NCBI GenBank assembly: GCA_947453195.1
Contig: CANGFO010000017.1
Coordinates: 1-43,346 of the forward strand
Direction: 5' to 3'
Origin: Flavobacteriaceae bacterium
GTDB taxonomy: Bacteria; Bacteroidota; Bacteroidia; Flavobacteriales; Flavobacteriaceae
Length of the DNA stretch: 43,346 nt
A program made the position numbers and the translations under genes. Positions 15,938 to 24,860 of the stretch are shown in pieces. The notes beneath the pieces are model-generated. The model was not told the DNA's origin, ran no database searches, and was given only the letters and a program-made list of their open reading frames with translations. Within the stretch, counting starts at the first letter, position 1. Every line of letters starts with the position of its first letter.

Positions 15938-18900
15938 ATGTATTTAATATTCGATACCGAAACCACCGGACTTCCTAAGAAATGGGCAGCACCAATTACC
16001 GACACCGATAATTGGCCTAGATGCGTCCAAATTGCTTGGCAGCTGCACGACGAAATGGGAAATCTTGTGGAACATCAAGATTATTTAATACAGCCAGAAG
16101 GTTATAATATTCCGTATGATGCCGAAAGAATACACGGAATTTCAACAGAATTAGCGCAGCAACAAGGGATTTCGTTAAGCGAAATGTTAGAGAAATTTAA
16201 TGCTTCTCTATCTAAAGCGAAGTTTATTGTAGGACAGAATCTGGGTTTTGATGTAAATATAATGGGGTGCGAATTCTACCGAATGGGAATCGAATCGCCA
16301 ATGGCTTCACTTCCTATTCTAGATACGTGTACCGAAGTTACCGCATCTTTATTGCAGCTTCCTGGAGGAAGAGGAGGTAAATTTAAATTACCAACCTTAA
16401 CCGAATTGCACCAATATCTTTTTGGGCAACCCTTTGCAGAAGCACATAATGCCACCGCCGATGTGGAAGCCACCACAAGATGTTTTTTCGAATTAATTCG
16501 AACTCAAATATTCACTAAAGAAGAACTTGGTGTCGCGTTGGAATATTTTGAGGAATTTAAAATAAAAAATCCGAAGCCAATTGCTTTAATTGGTTTGAAA
16601 CATATCAATCTTAAGGAAGCTTCCGAAAAAATAAGACAACAATTTGGAGACAAGGGTCATGTTCCAATTTCAAATGAAACGCTTTCCGAAAACAAGCAAA
16701 TCCTTATTGATACTGAGTTTGTGCATTTGCATAATCACACCCAATTTTCGGTTTTACAATCAACCGTTTCTGTAAAAAATTTAGTTGCGGCAGCTGTCAA
16801 AAATAAAATGCCTGCCGTTGCAATGACTGATATGGGAAATATGATGGGTGCTTTTCACTTTGTGAGAGATGTTCTCAATCATAATAAAGCTGCTGAAGCA
16901 AAAAATAAGGCCGCAATAGAAGCGGGAAATGAGCCAGAAGAAATTAAAATTAAGCCAATTGTAGGTTGTGAGTTTTTTGTTTGTGACAATCACAAAGATA
17001 AAACCCGAAAAGACAACGGGTTTCAAGTGGTTTTACTTGCCAAAAATAAAAAAGGGTATCATAATTTAGCCAAAATGGCTTCAATAGCTTACACAGAAGG
17101 TTTTTATTATGTACCCAGAATTGATAGAGAGATTATCAAAAAATACAAAGAAGATATTATTGTCCTTTCCGGAAGTTTGTATGGTGAAGTTCCAAATAAG
17201 GTATTGAATCTTGGAGAAAACCAAGCGGAGGAAGCTTTAATTTGGTGGAAAGAACAATTTGGAGCTGATTTTTATATCGAATTAATGCGCCATAATCAAG
17301 AAGATGAAAACCGAGTGAATTCGTCTTTGATTACTTTGGCTAGAAAGCACCAAGTAAAATTAGTAGCCACAAATAATACTTTTTATATTGATAAAAAAGA
17401 CGCCAATGCACACGATATTTTGCTTTGTGTTCGCGATGGTGAAAAGCAATCTACGCCTATAGGTAGAGGCAGAGGTTTCCGTTATGGTTTACCAAATCAG
17501 GAGTATTATTTCAAATCGAGCGAGGAGATGAAAAAGCTTTTTGCTGATTTACCCGAAGCGATTTCAAGTATCACAGAAATTGTAGAAAGCATTGAAATCT
17601 ATGATCTCGCTCGGGAAGTATTACTTCCTAAATTTACTATTCCAGAAGAATTTATCGTTGCCGAAGACCAACAAGATGCAGGGAAAAGAGGAGAAAATAA
17701 ATACTTACATTACTTAACCTATGAAGGTGCAAGGAAAAGGTATAAAGAAATCACTCCCGAAATCCAAGAACGCATCGATTTTGAATTACTCACCATTGAA
17801 AATTCTGGTTATCCTGGATATTTCTTGATTGTGCAAGATTTCATTGCCGAAGCACGAAAAATGGGCGTTTCTGTTGGGCCAGGACGTGGATCTGCAGCAG
17901 GTTCTGTGGTAGCCTATTGTTTAGGAATTACGAATATCGACCCCTTATTATATAATTTACTTTTTGAGAGATTCCTAAATCCAGACAGGGTTTCCCTTCC
18001 AGATATTGATATCGATTTTGATGATGAAGGACGTGGAAAAGTTATGGATTATGTAATTCAAAAATATGGTTCTAAGCAAGTAGCCCAAATTATTACTTAC
18101 GGTACCATGGCCGCAAAATCATCGGTAAGAGATACGGCTCGTGTGCTAGACTTGCCCCTTTTTGAAGCCGATAAAATTGCCAAACTGATTCCCAATAATT
18201 TGAATTTAGCTAAAATATTTTCAATGGATGATGCAGGCTTAAAGAAAGCACTTCGTCCTGAAGAATTTGACAAGGTTAAAGATTTAATTGCCCTAGGAGC
18301 CTCTAAAGATTTAGGAGGCGATACCATTCAGCAAGCGCAAATATTAGAAGGAAACCTAAGAAATACGGGAATTCATGCATGTGGTGTAATTATTACTCCA
18401 GACGATATTACCAATTTCGTTCCGGTTGCCACTGCCAAAGATTCGGAGTTGTTTGTAACCCAATTTGATAACTCGGTGGTTGAAAGCGCCGGATTATTAA
18501 AAATGGACTTCTTGGGTTTGAAGACCCTAACTTTGATAAAGGACACCGTCAAATTAGTAAAATATAGAACCGGTATCGAACTCAATCCGGATGAATTTCC
18601 AATAGATGATACCAAGACCTACGAGCTTTTTCAACGCGGAGAAACGGTAGGTATTTTTCAATATGAAAGTCCGGGAATGCAAAAATACATGAAGGAATTA
18701 AAGCCAACGGTTTTTCCCGATTTGATTGCCATGAATGCCTTGTATCGACCGGGACCTATTGCTTATATTCCGAGTTTTATTAAGCGTAAAAATGGGGAAG
18801 AAGAAATTGTATACGATCTTGAGGCTTGCGAAGAATTGCTAAAAGACACATACGGAATTACCGTTTATCAAGAGCAAGTAATGCTTTTGTCCCAAAAATT

Positions 18901-20479
18901 GGCTGGATTCTCTAAAGGGGACGCCGACGTTTTGCGTAAAGCAATGGGAAAAAAACAACGAGATGTTCTCGATAAAATGAAACCAAAATTTATCTCTCAA
19001 GCGGAAGCCAAAGGACATGCGGCAGATAAATTAGAGAAAATTTGGAAAGACTGGGAAGCCTTTGCGGAATATGCATTTAATAAATCGCATTCCACTTGTT
19101 ATGCTTGGATTGCTTACCAAACAGCCTATTTAAAAGCCAATTATCCTGCCGAATACATGGCTGCTGTTTTGTCTAATAACATGAATGACATTAAGCAAGT
19201 TTCTTTCTTTATGGAAGAATGTAAACGAATGGGATTAACCGTTTTAGGTCCTGATGTAAATGAATCGTTTTATAAATTTACGGTTAATGATAACTACGCT
19301 GTTCGTTTTGGAATAGGTGCTGTGAAAGGTGTTGGAGCAAATGCCGTAGATACTATTGTACAAAATAGAAAAGAGGCACCTTATAAATCAATTTTTGATT
19401 TGGCCAAAAAAATCGATTTGCGCGCAGCAAATAAAAAGGCATTTGAAAGTTTAGCATTTGCAGGTGGTTTTGACTGTTTTGAGGATACACATCGCGCGCA
19501 ATATTTTCATTTAGATGGTGACGGTATTACCTTTTTAGAAAAGGCAATTCGTTATGGATCTAAATTCCAAGAAAATGAAAATTCATCGCAAGTCAGTTTG
19601 TTTGGTGAAGCCAGTGAAGTACAAATTGCAGAGCCAGTAGTTCCGCCCTGTTCCGAATGGAACACCATGGAGAAATTAGCCAAAGAGAAAGAAGTGGTTG
19701 GAATATATATTTCAGGGCATCCCTTGGATGATTACCGTTATGAAATGAACTATTTCTGTAATATTAGATTGGCTCAATTAAAAAATTTAGAGCCACTTGT
19801 AGGTAAAAACTTAACTTTTGGCGGTATTGTAACTAACGTACAATACCGCACCGGACAAAAAGGAAAAGATTGGGCATCCTTTACTTTAGAGGGGTATGAT
19901 GAAAGCCATGACTTTAGAATATTTGATGAAGAATATCTGAAATTCCGACATTTTTTAGTCAACAATCAATTCATCTATTTCAAAATTAGTGTTAAAGACG
20001 GTTGGGTAAATCGGGACACTGGAAAAAAATCGGATCCTAGAATTACCTTTCAAGACGCAAAATTCTTGGCTGATGTTTTGCCAACATTTGCAAAAAAATT
20101 ATCCATTCATTTGAATATTCAAGATTTAAATCCAAATCTAATTCTAAAGTTGAGCGAGCTATTTAAAGCAAATAGTGGTGAAAATTCGGTAAATTTTGAA
20201 GTATTAGAAATAGAAAAAGTGACTAAGGTTGTAGAACAAAACTTACCTGTTGTTGTCCCAGTCATAAGTAGTAACGAAGAAAGCGATCTAGATACGGATG
20301 CCGTTGATTTAGATGCAGAAATGGAGGAACCAGAAATGGAAGTTAATCTTCCGGTTACTGTTGATGAAAATAGAGTTGTAACTAGATTGGCCATGCCAAG
20401 TAGAAAGTTGAAAATTAAAATTTCGAAAGAGTTATTAGAAGAATTAGATAAAGTGCCGGTAAACTATAAACTAAATTAA
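15938..20479 (+). CDS. dnaE: DNA polymerase III alpha subunit with N-terminal proofreading exonuclease domain
   Basis: 1513 residues. Residues 1-190 form a DEDDh 3'-5' exonuclease with intact residues Asp6, Glu8 (IFDTETTGLP), Asp105 (NLGFDVNI), His170 and Asp175 (HNATADVEAT). A PHP domain begins near 261 (FVHLHNHTQFSVLQ, metal-type His at 263, 265, 267). The C-family polymerase core includes SVGPGRGSAAGS and the catalytic PDIDIDFDD (688-696). Helix-hairpin-helix (VKGVGANAVDTI), an OB-fold region near 1260-1340, and a divergent C-terminus follow. It is the main replicative polymerase. The fused exonuclease would give proofreading in cis, in place of or beside a separate DnaQ. Confidence 0.96.
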   Translation: MYLIFDTETTGLPKKWAAPITDTDNWPRCVQIAWQLHDEMGNLVEHQDYLIQPEGYNIPYDAERIHGISTELAQQQGISLSEMLEKFNASLSKAKFIVGQNLGFDVNIMGCEFYRMGIESPMASLPILDTCTEVTASLLQLPGGRGGKFKLPTLTELHQYLFGQPFAEAHNATADVEATTRCFFELIRTQIFTKEELGVALEYFEEFKIKNPKPIALIGLKHINLKEASEKIRQQFGDKGHVPISNETLSENKQILIDTEFVHLHNHTQFSVLQSTVSVKNLVAAAVKNKMPAVAMTDMGNMMGAFHFVRDVLNHNKAAEAKNKAAIEAGNEPEEIKIKPIVGCEFFVCDNHKDKTRKDNGFQVVLLAKNKKGYHNLAKMASIAYTEGFYYVPRIDREIIKKYKEDIIVLSGSLYGEVPNKVLNLGENQAEEALIWWKEQFGADFYIELMRHNQEDENRVNSSLITLARKHQVKLVATNNTFYIDKKDANAHDILLCVRDGEKQSTPIGRGRGFRYGLPNQEYYFKSSEEMKKLFADLPEAISSITEIVESIEIYDLAREVLLPKFTIPEEFIVAEDQQDAGKRGENKYLHYLTYEGARKRYKEITPEIQERIDFELLTIENSGYPGYFLIVQDFIAEARKMGVSVGPGRGSAAGSVVAYCLGITNIDPLLYNLLFERFLNPDRVSLPDIDIDFDDEGRGKVMDYVIQKYGSKQVAQIITYGTMAAKSSVRDTARVLDLPLFEADKIAKLIPNNLNLAKIFSMDDAGLKKALRPEEFDKVKDLIALGASKDLGGDTIQQAQILEGNLRNTGIHACGVIITPDDITNFVPVATAKDSELFVTQFDNSVVESAGLLKMDFLGLKTLTLIKDTVKLVKYRTGIELNPDEFPIDDTKTYELFQRGETVGIFQYESPGMQKYMKELKPTVFPDLIAMNALYRPGPIAYIPSFIKRKNGEEEIVYDLEACEELLKDTYGITVYQEQVMLLSQKLAGFSKGDADVLRKAMGKKQRDVLDKMKPKFISQAEAKGHAADKLEKIWKDWEAFAEYAFNKSHSTCYAWIAYQTAYLKANYPAEYMAAVLSNNMNDIKQVSFFMEECKRMGLTVLGPDVNESFYKFTVNDNYAVRFGIGAVKGVGANAVDTIVQNRKEAPYKSIFDLAKKIDLRAANKKAFESLAFAGGFDCFEDTHRAQYFHLDGDGITFLEKAIRYGSKFQENENSSQVSLFGEASEVQIAEPVVPPCSEWNTMEKLAKEKEVVGIYISGHPLDDYRYEMNYFCNIRLAQLKNLEPLVGKNLTFGGIVTNVQYRTGQKGKDWASFTLEGYDESHDFRIFDEEYLKFRHFLVNNQFIYFKISVKDGWVNRDTGKKSDPRITFQDAKFLADVLPTFAKKLSIHLNIQDLNPNLILKLSELFKANSGENSVNFEVLEIEKVTKVVEQNLPVVVPVISSNEESDLDTDAVDLDAEMEEPEMEVNLPVTVDENRVVTRLAMPSRKLKIKISKELLEELDKVPVNYKLN

Positions 20480-20533
20480 TTAATAAATAGCGAAAAGTAA
20501 TAATTGTTACATTTTATCCATTAAATAATTAAT

Positions 20534-20541
20534 TATATTTG
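20534..20541 (+). promoter_or_regulatory. -7 promoter element of trxA
   Basis: TATATTTG fits TAnnTTTG, 41 bases before the trxA ATG. The -33 position reads TTT rather than TTG. Confidence 0.55.
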
Positions 20542-20582
20542 CCTAACTAAATAAGTACATTAATAAATTTAATAAAATAAAT

Positions 20583-20900
20583 ATGGCATTAGCAATAACA
20601 GATGCTACTTTTGAAGAAGTAGTATTAAAATCAGACAAACCAGTAGTAGTTGATTTTTGGGCAGCTTGGTGTGGACCATGTAGAATGGTTGGACCAGTTA
20701 TAGATGAAATTCACGGCGAATATGAAGGTAAAGCAGTTGTAGGAAAAGTAGATGTAGATGCAAACCAAGAATTTGCTGCTAAATATGGTGTTAGAAATAT
20801 TCCAACTGTATTGATTTTCCAAAACGGAGAAGTTGTAGGGCGTCAAGTAGGAGTTGCTCCTAAAAAAACCTATACCGATGCAATTGATGCATTGTTATAA
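20583..20900 (+). CDS. trxA: Thioredoxin
   Basis: 105 residues, typical thioredoxin length. The active site WAAWCGPCRMV holds Cys30 and Cys33, and the cis-Pro loop is NIPTVLIF. It reduces disulfides in cytoplasmic proteins such as ribonucleotide reductase and peroxiredoxins. It has its own promoter element and terminator. Confidence 0.97.
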   Translation: MALAITDATFEEVVLKSDKPVVVDFWAAWCGPCRMVGPVIDEIHGEYEGKAVVGKVDVDANQEFAAKYGVRNIPTVLIFQNGEVVGRQVGVAPKKTYTDAIDALL

Positions 20901-20917
20901 TAAAATTAAATTGTTTT

Positions 20918-20950
20918 ATAAGGTTCAGTGAAAGCTGAGCCTTTTTTATT
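20918..20950 (+). terminator. Terminator of trxA
   Basis: GGTTCAG (20922-20928) pairs with CTGAGCC (20935-20941) around a six-base loop, followed by a T run. Confidence 0.85.
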
Positions 20951-20994
20951 TGTATAAATTAGTGTTAAATGGGTTCATATTAAAATTTTCAAAT

Positions 20995-21002
20995 TATATT
21001 TG
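20995..21002 (+). promoter_or_regulatory. -7 promoter element of the DUF58 gene, very close to the start codon
   Basis: TATATTTG ends only four bases before the ATG at 21007. If it is used, transcription would begin at or next to the start codon, giving a leaderless or nearly leaderless mRNA. Confidence 0.5.
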
Positions 21003-21006
21003 AAGT

Positions 21007-21933
21007 ATGAAAATTGAAGAACAAAAAGAACTTATTTCTGGATTTAAACATCTCGAACTATTGGCTAACCAAGTGGTGGAAGGCTTTATTTCGGGGATGC
21101 ATAAATCGCCTTTTCATGGTTTTTCTGCTGAATTTGCCGAACATAAAATTTACAATATTGGCGAAAGCACCAAGCACATCGATTGGAAACTTTTTGCAAA
21201 AACAGACCGATTGTATACCAAACGATTTGAAGAAGAAACCAATCTTCGTTGTCATTTGATCGTAGACAATTCTTCTTCCATGCATTACCCGAAGTTGGAG
21301 TCCAATCAAAATTTTTATGAAAGTAAGATTGGTTTTTCGGTGTTGGCTTCGGCGGTACTGATGAGTTTGTTAAAAAAACAACGTGATGCAGTAGGTTTAA
21401 GCGTTTTTTCAGACAACTACGAATATTATGCTCCCGAAAAAGGAAGTGACCGTCACCACAGAATGTTGTTGCATAAATTGGAAGATTTATTGAATCAGCC
21501 AAAGCAATCTAAAGCTACTGACACGATAACTTTTTTACATCAAGTGGCCGAAAAAATTCATCGTAGATCGATGATTGTCATTTTTTCAGATATGTTTCAA
21601 GATGGAGATCAAGAGGCTTTGCTGAATGCGTTACAGCATTTAAAACACAATAAGCACAAGGTAGTTTTGTTTCATGTTATTGATAACGAAAAAGAATTAA
21701 ATTTTAATTTTGATACTACTCCACGTAAGTTTATAGATGTAGAATCAAGAGAAGTTGTCAATCTATTTGCAGAAAATGTAAAAGATGAGTACAATAAAAA
21801 GCTGCAGGCTTACTTCAAAAATCTTTCTATGGTATGTGCTCAAAATAAAATTAAGTATGTTCCGGTAAATGTTGGCGCAAATTTTGATAAAATATTGACG
21901 ACATATTTAGCTGAAAAACAAATGTTTGGTTAA
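21007..21933 (+). CDS. DUF58 protein with von Willebrand A-like domain
   Basis: 308 residues. The DUF58 hallmark is present (GMHKSPFHGFSAEFAEHK, then IDWKLFAKTDRLYTKRFEEE). The vWA-like part follows, with a MIDAS-type DNSSSM at the expected place and VIFSDMF further on. DUF58 proteins usually act with a MoxR-type AAA+ ATPase and BatA/B vWA proteins in envelope or metal-loading complexes; none of these partners is in the window. The conserved N-terminus leaves no room for a later start. It appears to be a single gene. Confidence 0.9.
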   Translation: MKIEEQKELISGFKHLELLANQVVEGFISGMHKSPFHGFSAEFAEHKIYNIGESTKHIDWKLFAKTDRLYTKRFEEETNLRCHLIVDNSSSMHYPKLESNQNFYESKIGFSVLASAVLMSLLKKQRDAVGLSVFSDNYEYYAPEKGSDRHHRMLLHKLEDLLNQPKQSKATDTITFLHQVAEKIHRRSMIVIFSDMFQDGDQEALLNALQHLKHNKHKVVLFHVIDNEKELNFNFDTTPRKFIDVESREVVNLFAENVKDEYNKKLQAYFKNLSMVCAQNKIKYVPVNVGANFDKILTTYLAEKQMFG

Positions 21934-21981
21934 ATGAGTAAAAAGCAAAGTAAAAATTAATAAAAAAAAGTATTGAAACAC

Positions 21982-22011
21982 TTGTTAGTTTTAAAAATGG
22001 GTGTATATTTG
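21982..22011 (+). promoter_or_regulatory. Promoter of tRNA-Asp
   Basis: TTG (21982-21984), 19 bases, TATATTTG (22004-22011): a full consensus match, ending 18 bases before the mature tRNA. Confidence 0.85.
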
Positions 22012-22029
22012 CAACCGCAATAAAGCGAA

Positions 22030-22103
22030 GGTTTGGTAGTTCAGTTGGTTAGAATACATGCCTGTCACGCATGGGGTCGCGGGTTCGAGTCCCGTCCAGA
22101 CCG
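22030..22103 (+). tRNA. tRNA-Asp (anticodon GTC)
   Basis: 74 bases with the full cloverleaf. Acceptor arm GGTTTGG pairs with CCAGACC (one T-G wobble), discriminator G, anticodon GTC at 22064-22066, and T-arm CGGGTTCGAGTCCCG. The 3' CCA is not encoded. Confidence 0.98.
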
Positions 22104-22108
22104 CTAAA

Positions 22109-22152
22109 ATTGGGAAAAAGCACTTTGGAAACAAAGTGCTTTTTTGCCCAAT
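22109..22152. terminator. Terminator after tRNA-Asp
   Basis: GCACTTTG (22120-22127) pairs with CAAAGTGC (22132-22139) around a GAAA tetraloop, flanked by A and T runs. An outer ATTGGG/CCCAAT pair extends the stem and makes it work on both strands. Confidence 0.9.
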
Positions 22153-22225
22153 AAAGCAAATGAAATGCAATTGCTGAATAGCATTTAAATTCAGAAATTC
22201 ATTCAAAATTAGTTGTGTTGTTTTC

Positions 22226-22305
22226 GATGCGAATTTGTAACTCGCATCTTGGTTTAGTAGTTAGACCAATGAAAAGCTTTCCACTTTATTGTGGATGGCT
22301 TTTTT
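22226..22305 (+). other. Three hairpins in a row, candidate structured RNA
   Basis: The gene-free stretch 22104-22443 holds no open frame I can support. Within it, three stems follow each other: GATGCGA/TCGCATC (22226-22248), TTGGTTTA/TAGACCAA (22249-22269), and AAAAGCTTTCCAC with GTGGATGGCTTTT (22272-22303, one mismatch), the last ending in a T run like an intrinsic terminator. No promoter is evident just upstream, so it could be a small RNA, the end of a longer tRNA transcript, or a remnant. Confidence 0.35.
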
Positions 22306-22328
22306 GCTTTTAGGAAACTTTGTAATTT
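22291..22328 (+). repeat. 38-base direct repeat, copy 1
   Basis: Bases 22291-22328 are identical to 24299-24336. The unit begins GTGGATGGCTTTTTTGC and ends ACTTTGTAATTT. The two copies flank the choice-of-anchor L gene. The 5' part forms the right arm of a terminator-like hairpin. Confidence 0.9.
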
Positions 22329-22384
22329 CCATTTATTTTTTTGATAATATTTTTAATTTTAATCTCAACTTGTATTTAAAATTA

Positions 22385-22392
22385 TATATTTG
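22385..22392 (+). promoter_or_regulatory. -7 promoter element of the choice-of-anchor L gene
   Basis: TATATTTG fits TAnnTTTG and lies 51 bases before the ATG at 22444. The -33 spacing is not met. Confidence 0.45.
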
Positions 22393-22443
22393 TAATTAGC
22401 AATAAATTAAGTGATTGCTGAATTTTTAAATAGAATATATCAT

Positions 22444-24252
22444 ATGAAGAAAATTTTACTTTTAGTATTTATTATTTCAATTAATACCATACAAGCCCAG
22501 CTGGCAGTTGGAAATGATGCATTAACACCTGCGGAGTATGTTCAAAATTATCTTTTAGGGAATGGTATTACCGTTAGCAATATTAAATTTAACGGAACAA
22601 CAGCTGCAGCAAATACGATTGTAGATCAAGTTGGAAAATTCTCTAATGGTAATACAAGTGTTGGAATTTCAAATGGATTAATACTATCAACTGGTAATGC
22701 ATTGGTAGCGGAAGGACCTAATGATTTATCAGGTGCTAGTTTAGCTGCGGCAAATCCAACTGTTGGAGATCCCGATTTGGCCATGCTTACCACAAGCGCG
22801 GTAAAAAATACGGCTATAATTGAATTTGACTTTGTTCCTATAGGTCAAAATTTAACATTCAATTTTGTATTCGCTTCTGAAGAATACCTAGAATTTGTTA
22901 ATTCTAGTTTTAATGATGTTTTTGGATTTTTCATTAGTGGGCCTGGAATAACTGGACCATATAGTGGAAATGCAAAAAATCTTGCTGTATTACCAACGAC
23001 GACCACTCCAATTACAATTAATACCATTAATAATGTATTAAATTCTGATTACTACATAAATAATGGTACTGGATCAACTCCTAATGTTAACTTTGGTACT
23101 CAATATGATGGTCATACAAAAGTATTACCTGCAACTACAACAGTTCAATGCGGTGAAACGTATCACATTAAAATAGCAATTGCTAATGTGAGTGATAACG
23201 CATATGATTCAGCGGTTTTCCTTGAAGCTAATAGTTTTCATGCTGATCAAGTTATTAATTTACCTAATGATTTATTAGTTTCAAATGGATTAGCTCCTTG
23301 TTATGGAACTACACAAAATATTTGTACCGGTTTATCGAATTCAATTTTGCATGAGTGGTCATTAAATGGTGTTTTGATACCAGGAGCGACTGGACCTTGC
23401 GTTCCAATTAATCAACCGGGACAATTATGTGTTACTGTTTACCCAATGGGTAATTCTTGTCCAACCACACAATGTATCAATGTTGAGTTTGCTGCACCAA
23501 TGATTTTTACAAATCCAAATAATTTGACTGCCTGCTTGGGTTCTACTTACAACTTAACTTCAAATAATTCAACAATATTAAATGGATTAATTGCAAGTGG
23601 TTATGTGATTTCATATTATCATAATCAGGCGGATGCTCAAAACTGGGCTAATCCTATATCAAATAACACAAATTATTTAGGTACAAGCGGAGAAATTATT
23701 TGGGCAGGAATTAAGAAAATAGCTACGGGATGTATAGAAGCTAGATCATTTGTATTAAATACAGACACAGTAAATACAACAATTGCTCCAGTTTTCAATT
23801 CAGTTGGTCCTTATTATCAAAATGCAACTCCGGATAGTTTATCAACTACTTCAAATAATGGAATTGTGGGAACATGGTCGCCGGCAATAATTTCAACAAC
23901 AACTTTAGGAACTCAAACGTATACATTTACTCCAAATGCCGGTCAATGTGCCGGAGTTTCAACTCTTGAAGTTACAATTAATGCATTAGCATCAGATCAA
24001 TTTTCAAACCTAAGTTTTATGGTGTTTCCTAATCCTGCCAATGAGCAGTTAACCATTCAGATTGCATCAAATTCGTTTGTAAAACAGATCAAACTTATTG
24101 ATATGCTTGGTAGAATAATTAAAACAGAAAATTATTCATCATCAAGTGCAATGGAAATAATAAACCTAAAAGAAGTTTCTACCGGAAGCTATTTTGTTGA
24201 GGTTACTTCGAATACGAATCAAAAAGAAATGAAGAAAGTAATAGTAAATTAA
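22444..24252 (+). CDS. Choice-of-anchor L domain protein with T9SS sorting domain
   Basis: 602 residues from the ATG at 22444, which begins a clean signal peptide (MKKILLLVFIISINTIQAQ). A GTG further upstream (22411) is unlikely. The choice-of-anchor L domain spans about 20-275: YVQNYLLGNGITVSN, KFNGTTAAANT, FVFASEEYLEFVNSSFNDVF and GETYHIKIAIANVSDNAYDS. Two Cys-rich Ig-like segments follow, then a type IX sorting domain (MVFPNPANEQLTIQ, MLGRIIKTE, GSYFVEV). It is probably a surface or secreted protein with an adhesin-like role. A paralogue lies at 41175. Confidence 0.92.
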   Translation: MKKILLLVFIISINTIQAQLAVGNDALTPAEYVQNYLLGNGITVSNIKFNGTTAAANTIVDQVGKFSNGNTSVGISNGLILSTGNALVAEGPNDLSGASLAAANPTVGDPDLAMLTTSAVKNTAIIEFDFVPIGQNLTFNFVFASEEYLEFVNSSFNDVFGFFISGPGITGPYSGNAKNLAVLPTTTTPITINTINNVLNSDYYINNGTGSTPNVNFGTQYDGHTKVLPATTTVQCGETYHIKIAIANVSDNAYDSAVFLEANSFHADQVINLPNDLLVSNGLAPCYGTTQNICTGLSNSILHEWSLNGVLIPGATGPCVPINQPGQLCVTVYPMGNSCPTTQCINVEFAAPMIFTNPNNLTACLGSTYNLTSNNSTILNGLIASGYVISYYHNQADAQNWANPISNNTNYLGTSGEIIWAGIKKIATGCIEARSFVLNTDTVNTTIAPVFNSVGPYYQNATPDSLSTTSNNGIVGTWSPAIISTTTLGTQTYTFTPNAGQCAGVSTLEVTINALASDQFSNLSFMVFPNPANEQLTIQIASNSFVKQIKLIDMLGRIIKTENYSSSSAMEIINLKEVSTGSYFVEVTSNTNQKEMKKVIVN

Positions 24253-24278
24253 TTATATAATTTTCGATTCAAAATATT

Positions 24279-24313
24279 AAAAAGCCATCCCAATTATCGT
24301 GGATGGCTTTTTT
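24279..24313 (+). terminator. Terminator of the choice-of-anchor L gene
   Basis: GCCATCC (24284-24290) pairs with GGATGGC (24301-24307) with A and T runs on either side. Its right arm is the start of the second 38-base repeat copy. Confidence 0.85.
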
Positions 24314-24336
24314 GCTTTTAGGAAACTTTGTAATTT
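24299..24336 (+). repeat. 38-base direct repeat, copy 2
   Basis: Identical to 22291-22328. Here the 5' part makes a perfect terminator stem, while in copy 1 the partner arm is imperfect. Confidence 0.9.
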
Positions 24337-24373
24337 TTTACTATTTTTGAAGAGTTGTATAAAAAATAATCAT

Positions 24374-24859
24374 TTGAAACACATTAGTTTATTTTTATTG
24401 GTTATCCTATTTCAATCTTGTCAATACTTTGAGAAGCAAGTTCCCAATGAAAAAGACTTGTTGGACCAACGAATGAAAGAGATAAACTGGAAAGAGGTAG
24501 ATCAATATCCTTCAATAGTCGATTGCGAAAAATTAACGAATCCTGCGCAACGCAAACAATGTTTTTTTGAATTTATGCAGAGTACAATTCAGCAAAAATT
24601 AAGCATCGACACCTTAAAAATACTATTTCCTAAGCTAGATACAATAGAAGTTAAAGTAACTATAAACTCGGATGCTTCTTTACAATTTGAACCCCAATTT
24701 CCTAGAGATACTATTGCTTACGATACTATTAAAATTGATAGTATTTTAAAAATAAAATTAGTTGATTTTCCAAAAGTGAATCCTGCTATTAAGAGAGGTA
24801 TTCCGGTGAAAACACAATTCATTTTACCCGTTATTATCAAAACGGAAAGTAAAAAGTAA
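24374..24859 (+). CDS. Small lipoprotein of unknown function, TonB-like C-terminal pattern
   Basis: 161 residues from a TTG at 24374, which starts a lipoprotein signal (LKHISLFLLVILFQSC) with lipobox Cys. A longer frame from 24299 would begin inside the upstream terminator and is rejected. The mature part is KQVPNEKDLLDQRMKEINW, a CEKLTNPAQRKQCFFEF segment with two Cys, and DTIEVKVTINSDASLQFEP, which together with VKTQFILPVIIK recalls TonB-C-like proteins. No function can be assigned. Its stop is one base from the stop of the convergent phospholipase D gene. Confidence 0.75.
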   Translation: MKHISLFLLVILFQSCQYFEKQVPNEKDLLDQRMKEINWKEVDQYPSIVDCEKLTNPAQRKQCFFEFMQSTIQQKLSIDTLKILFPKLDTIEVKVTINSDASLQFEPQFPRDTIAYDTIKIDSILKIKLVDFPKVNPAIKRGIPVKTQFILPVIIKTESKK

Positions 24860-24860
24860 T

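Noticed and set aside
21991..22206. Minus-strand open frame across tRNA-Asp
   Set aside because: The peptide is only the antisense translation of the tRNA and its terminator.
22411..22443. Earlier GTG start for the choice-of-anchor L gene
   Set aside because: It would put ten extra residues before a clean signal peptide that starts at ATG 22444.
24299..24373. Earlier start for the small lipoprotein
   Set aside because: It lies within the upstream terminator and 38-base repeat, and would push the lipobox signal inward.
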